Below, piece by piece: positions 63,543 to 64,000 of a DNA stretch of 64,000 bases. Every line of letters starts with the position of its first letter. Within the stretch, counting starts at the first letter, position 1. The position numbers and the translations under genes are program-made. The notes below the pieces were generated by a model. That model was not told the origin of the DNA. It ran no database searches and saw only the letters and a list, made by a program, of their open reading frames with translations. Source of the DNA: Lachnospiraceae bacterium (GTDB lineage Bacteria > Bacillota > Clostridia > Lachnospirales > Lachnospiraceae); assembly GCA_022510565.1 (NCBI GenBank), contig JAFLTE010000005.1:62001-126000 (forward strand), written 5' to 3'.

Positions 63543-63611
63543 TAAAAAGTTTAATTTGATAACAAAGTAGTGAATTAGCACTTTAAAGTGGTAAAGCGAA
63601 AGGAATCTGAC

Positions 63612-64000
63612 ATGAGCAGAAAACTGGTACATACGCCGGAGGGTGTTCGGGATATCTACGGCGACGAGAAGGCAAAAAAGACTATTGTTGAAGGTCTTTT
63701 GCATGAAATTATAGAAGGCTACGGCTATCGGGACATTCAGACACCGACGTTTGAGTTTTTTGATGTGTTTTCTAAAGAAGTAGGTACGACACCCTCTAAG
63801 GAGCTGTATAAATTCTTCGACAAAGAAGGAAATACGCTGGTACTGCGTCCGGATTTCACGCCATCGATTGCCAGATGTGCGGCCAAATACTTTATGGACG
63901 AGGATGTGCCTATCCGTTTCTGCTATCAGGGAAATACATTTACCAATACTTCGGAGCTGCAGGGGAAATTAAAGGAATCGACGCAGATGGGGGCAGAGTT
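63612..64000 (+). CDS. hisZ: ATP phosphoribosyltransferase regulatory subunit HisZ (cut by window end)
   Basis: The first 129 residues of a class II aminoacyl-tRNA-synthetase-like protein. TPEGVRDIYGDE, YRDIQTPTFEFFDVF and the motif-2 stretch TLVLRPDFTPSIARCAAKYF match HisZ, which forms a complex with short HisG in the first step of histidine synthesis. HisRS is the alternative, but the opening LVHTPEGVRDI and the SIARCAA stretch favour HisZ. AAAGGAA precedes the ATG. The gene continues beyond the window. Confidence 0.87.
   Translation, partial: MSRKLVHTPEGVRDIYGDEKAKKTIVEGLLHEIIEGYGYRDIQTPTFEFFDVFSKEVGTTPSKELYKFFDKEGNTLVLRPDFTPSIARCAAKYFMDEDVPIRFCYQGNTFTNTSELQGKLKESTQMGAE

Noticed and set aside
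63543-63611. T-box or histidine leader before hisZ
   Set aside because: Only about 70 bases are available and no AGGGTGGNACCGCG-type core is present.

Overview
The window looks like chromosome of a low-to-mid GC, endospore-forming Clostridia, most likely Lachnospiraceae. Evidence for this: yqfC-yqfD-phoH-ybeY and coaD/ylbJ sporulation-linked synteny, AGGAGG-type ribosome binding sites, sigma-A-like promoters, a RecU resolvase and many short lipoproteins. No rRNA, tRNA, CRISPR array, transposase or integrase was recognised. Both ends cut genes: a pyrimidine-nucleoside phosphorylase at the left and hisZ at the right.

Layout. 1-7080: pyrimidine phosphorylase end, then yqfC, yqfD, phoH, a degenerate YqfF/PgpH-like HD membrane protein, ybeY, a MurJ/SpoVB-type flippase and a BofC-like exported protein. 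7107-13752: a flavoprotein, a four-gene carbohydrate-type ABC importer (ATPase, two permeases, an unusual doubly anchored binding protein) and an OB-like lipoprotein. 13838-14659: a minus-strand DUF2971 gene. 14792-18286: a COG2509 flavoprotein, then proB, a DUF896 gene and 5-formyl-THF cyclo-ligase. 18287-28698: an AT-rich accessory island, all on the plus strand. It holds GNAT acetyltransferases (one AAC(6')-I-like), a methyltransferase, immunity-like proteins (DUF600, DUF4304-like, ankyrin), a lipoprotein, several broken genes, and a 128-bp direct repeat made of the start of one GNAT gene. 28803-30050: proA, the partner of proB, on the far side of the island. 30181-31474: ArsR regulator, HMA metal-binding protein and an AlkZ-related protein. 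31711-42002: a lipoprotein, cobalamin methionine synthase, ilvB, two ilvN-type subunits, ilvC, a coiled-coil protein, a small kinase, leuC and leuD. 42064-47180: an unknown protein, a GGDEF protein, a nuclease-like winged-helix protein and a 7TM hybrid histidine kinase. 47202-51974: topoisomerase IV subunits parE and parC around a membrane-protein gene. 51980-55309: rsmD, coaD, a coiled-coil protein and a cell-wall amidase. 55289-56281: ylbJ on the minus strand. 56363-63452: pseudouridine synthases, HAD phosphatase, YgiQ, SDR, YbaK-type deacylase, a membrane protein and recU. 63612-end: hisZ.

How it fits together. Most of the window is housekeeping: branched-chain amino acid, proline, methionine and histidine synthesis, ribosome and tRNA modification, DNA topology and repair, and sporulation. 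The unusual part is the island between the 5-formyl-THF cyclo-ligase gene and proA. It appears to have grown by accretion and recombination of small cargo genes rather than by a recognisable mobile element. It also carries a compact promoter-terminator unit that could be a small RNA or attenuator. All functional statements are by reading motifs and family resemblance; no database search was possible.
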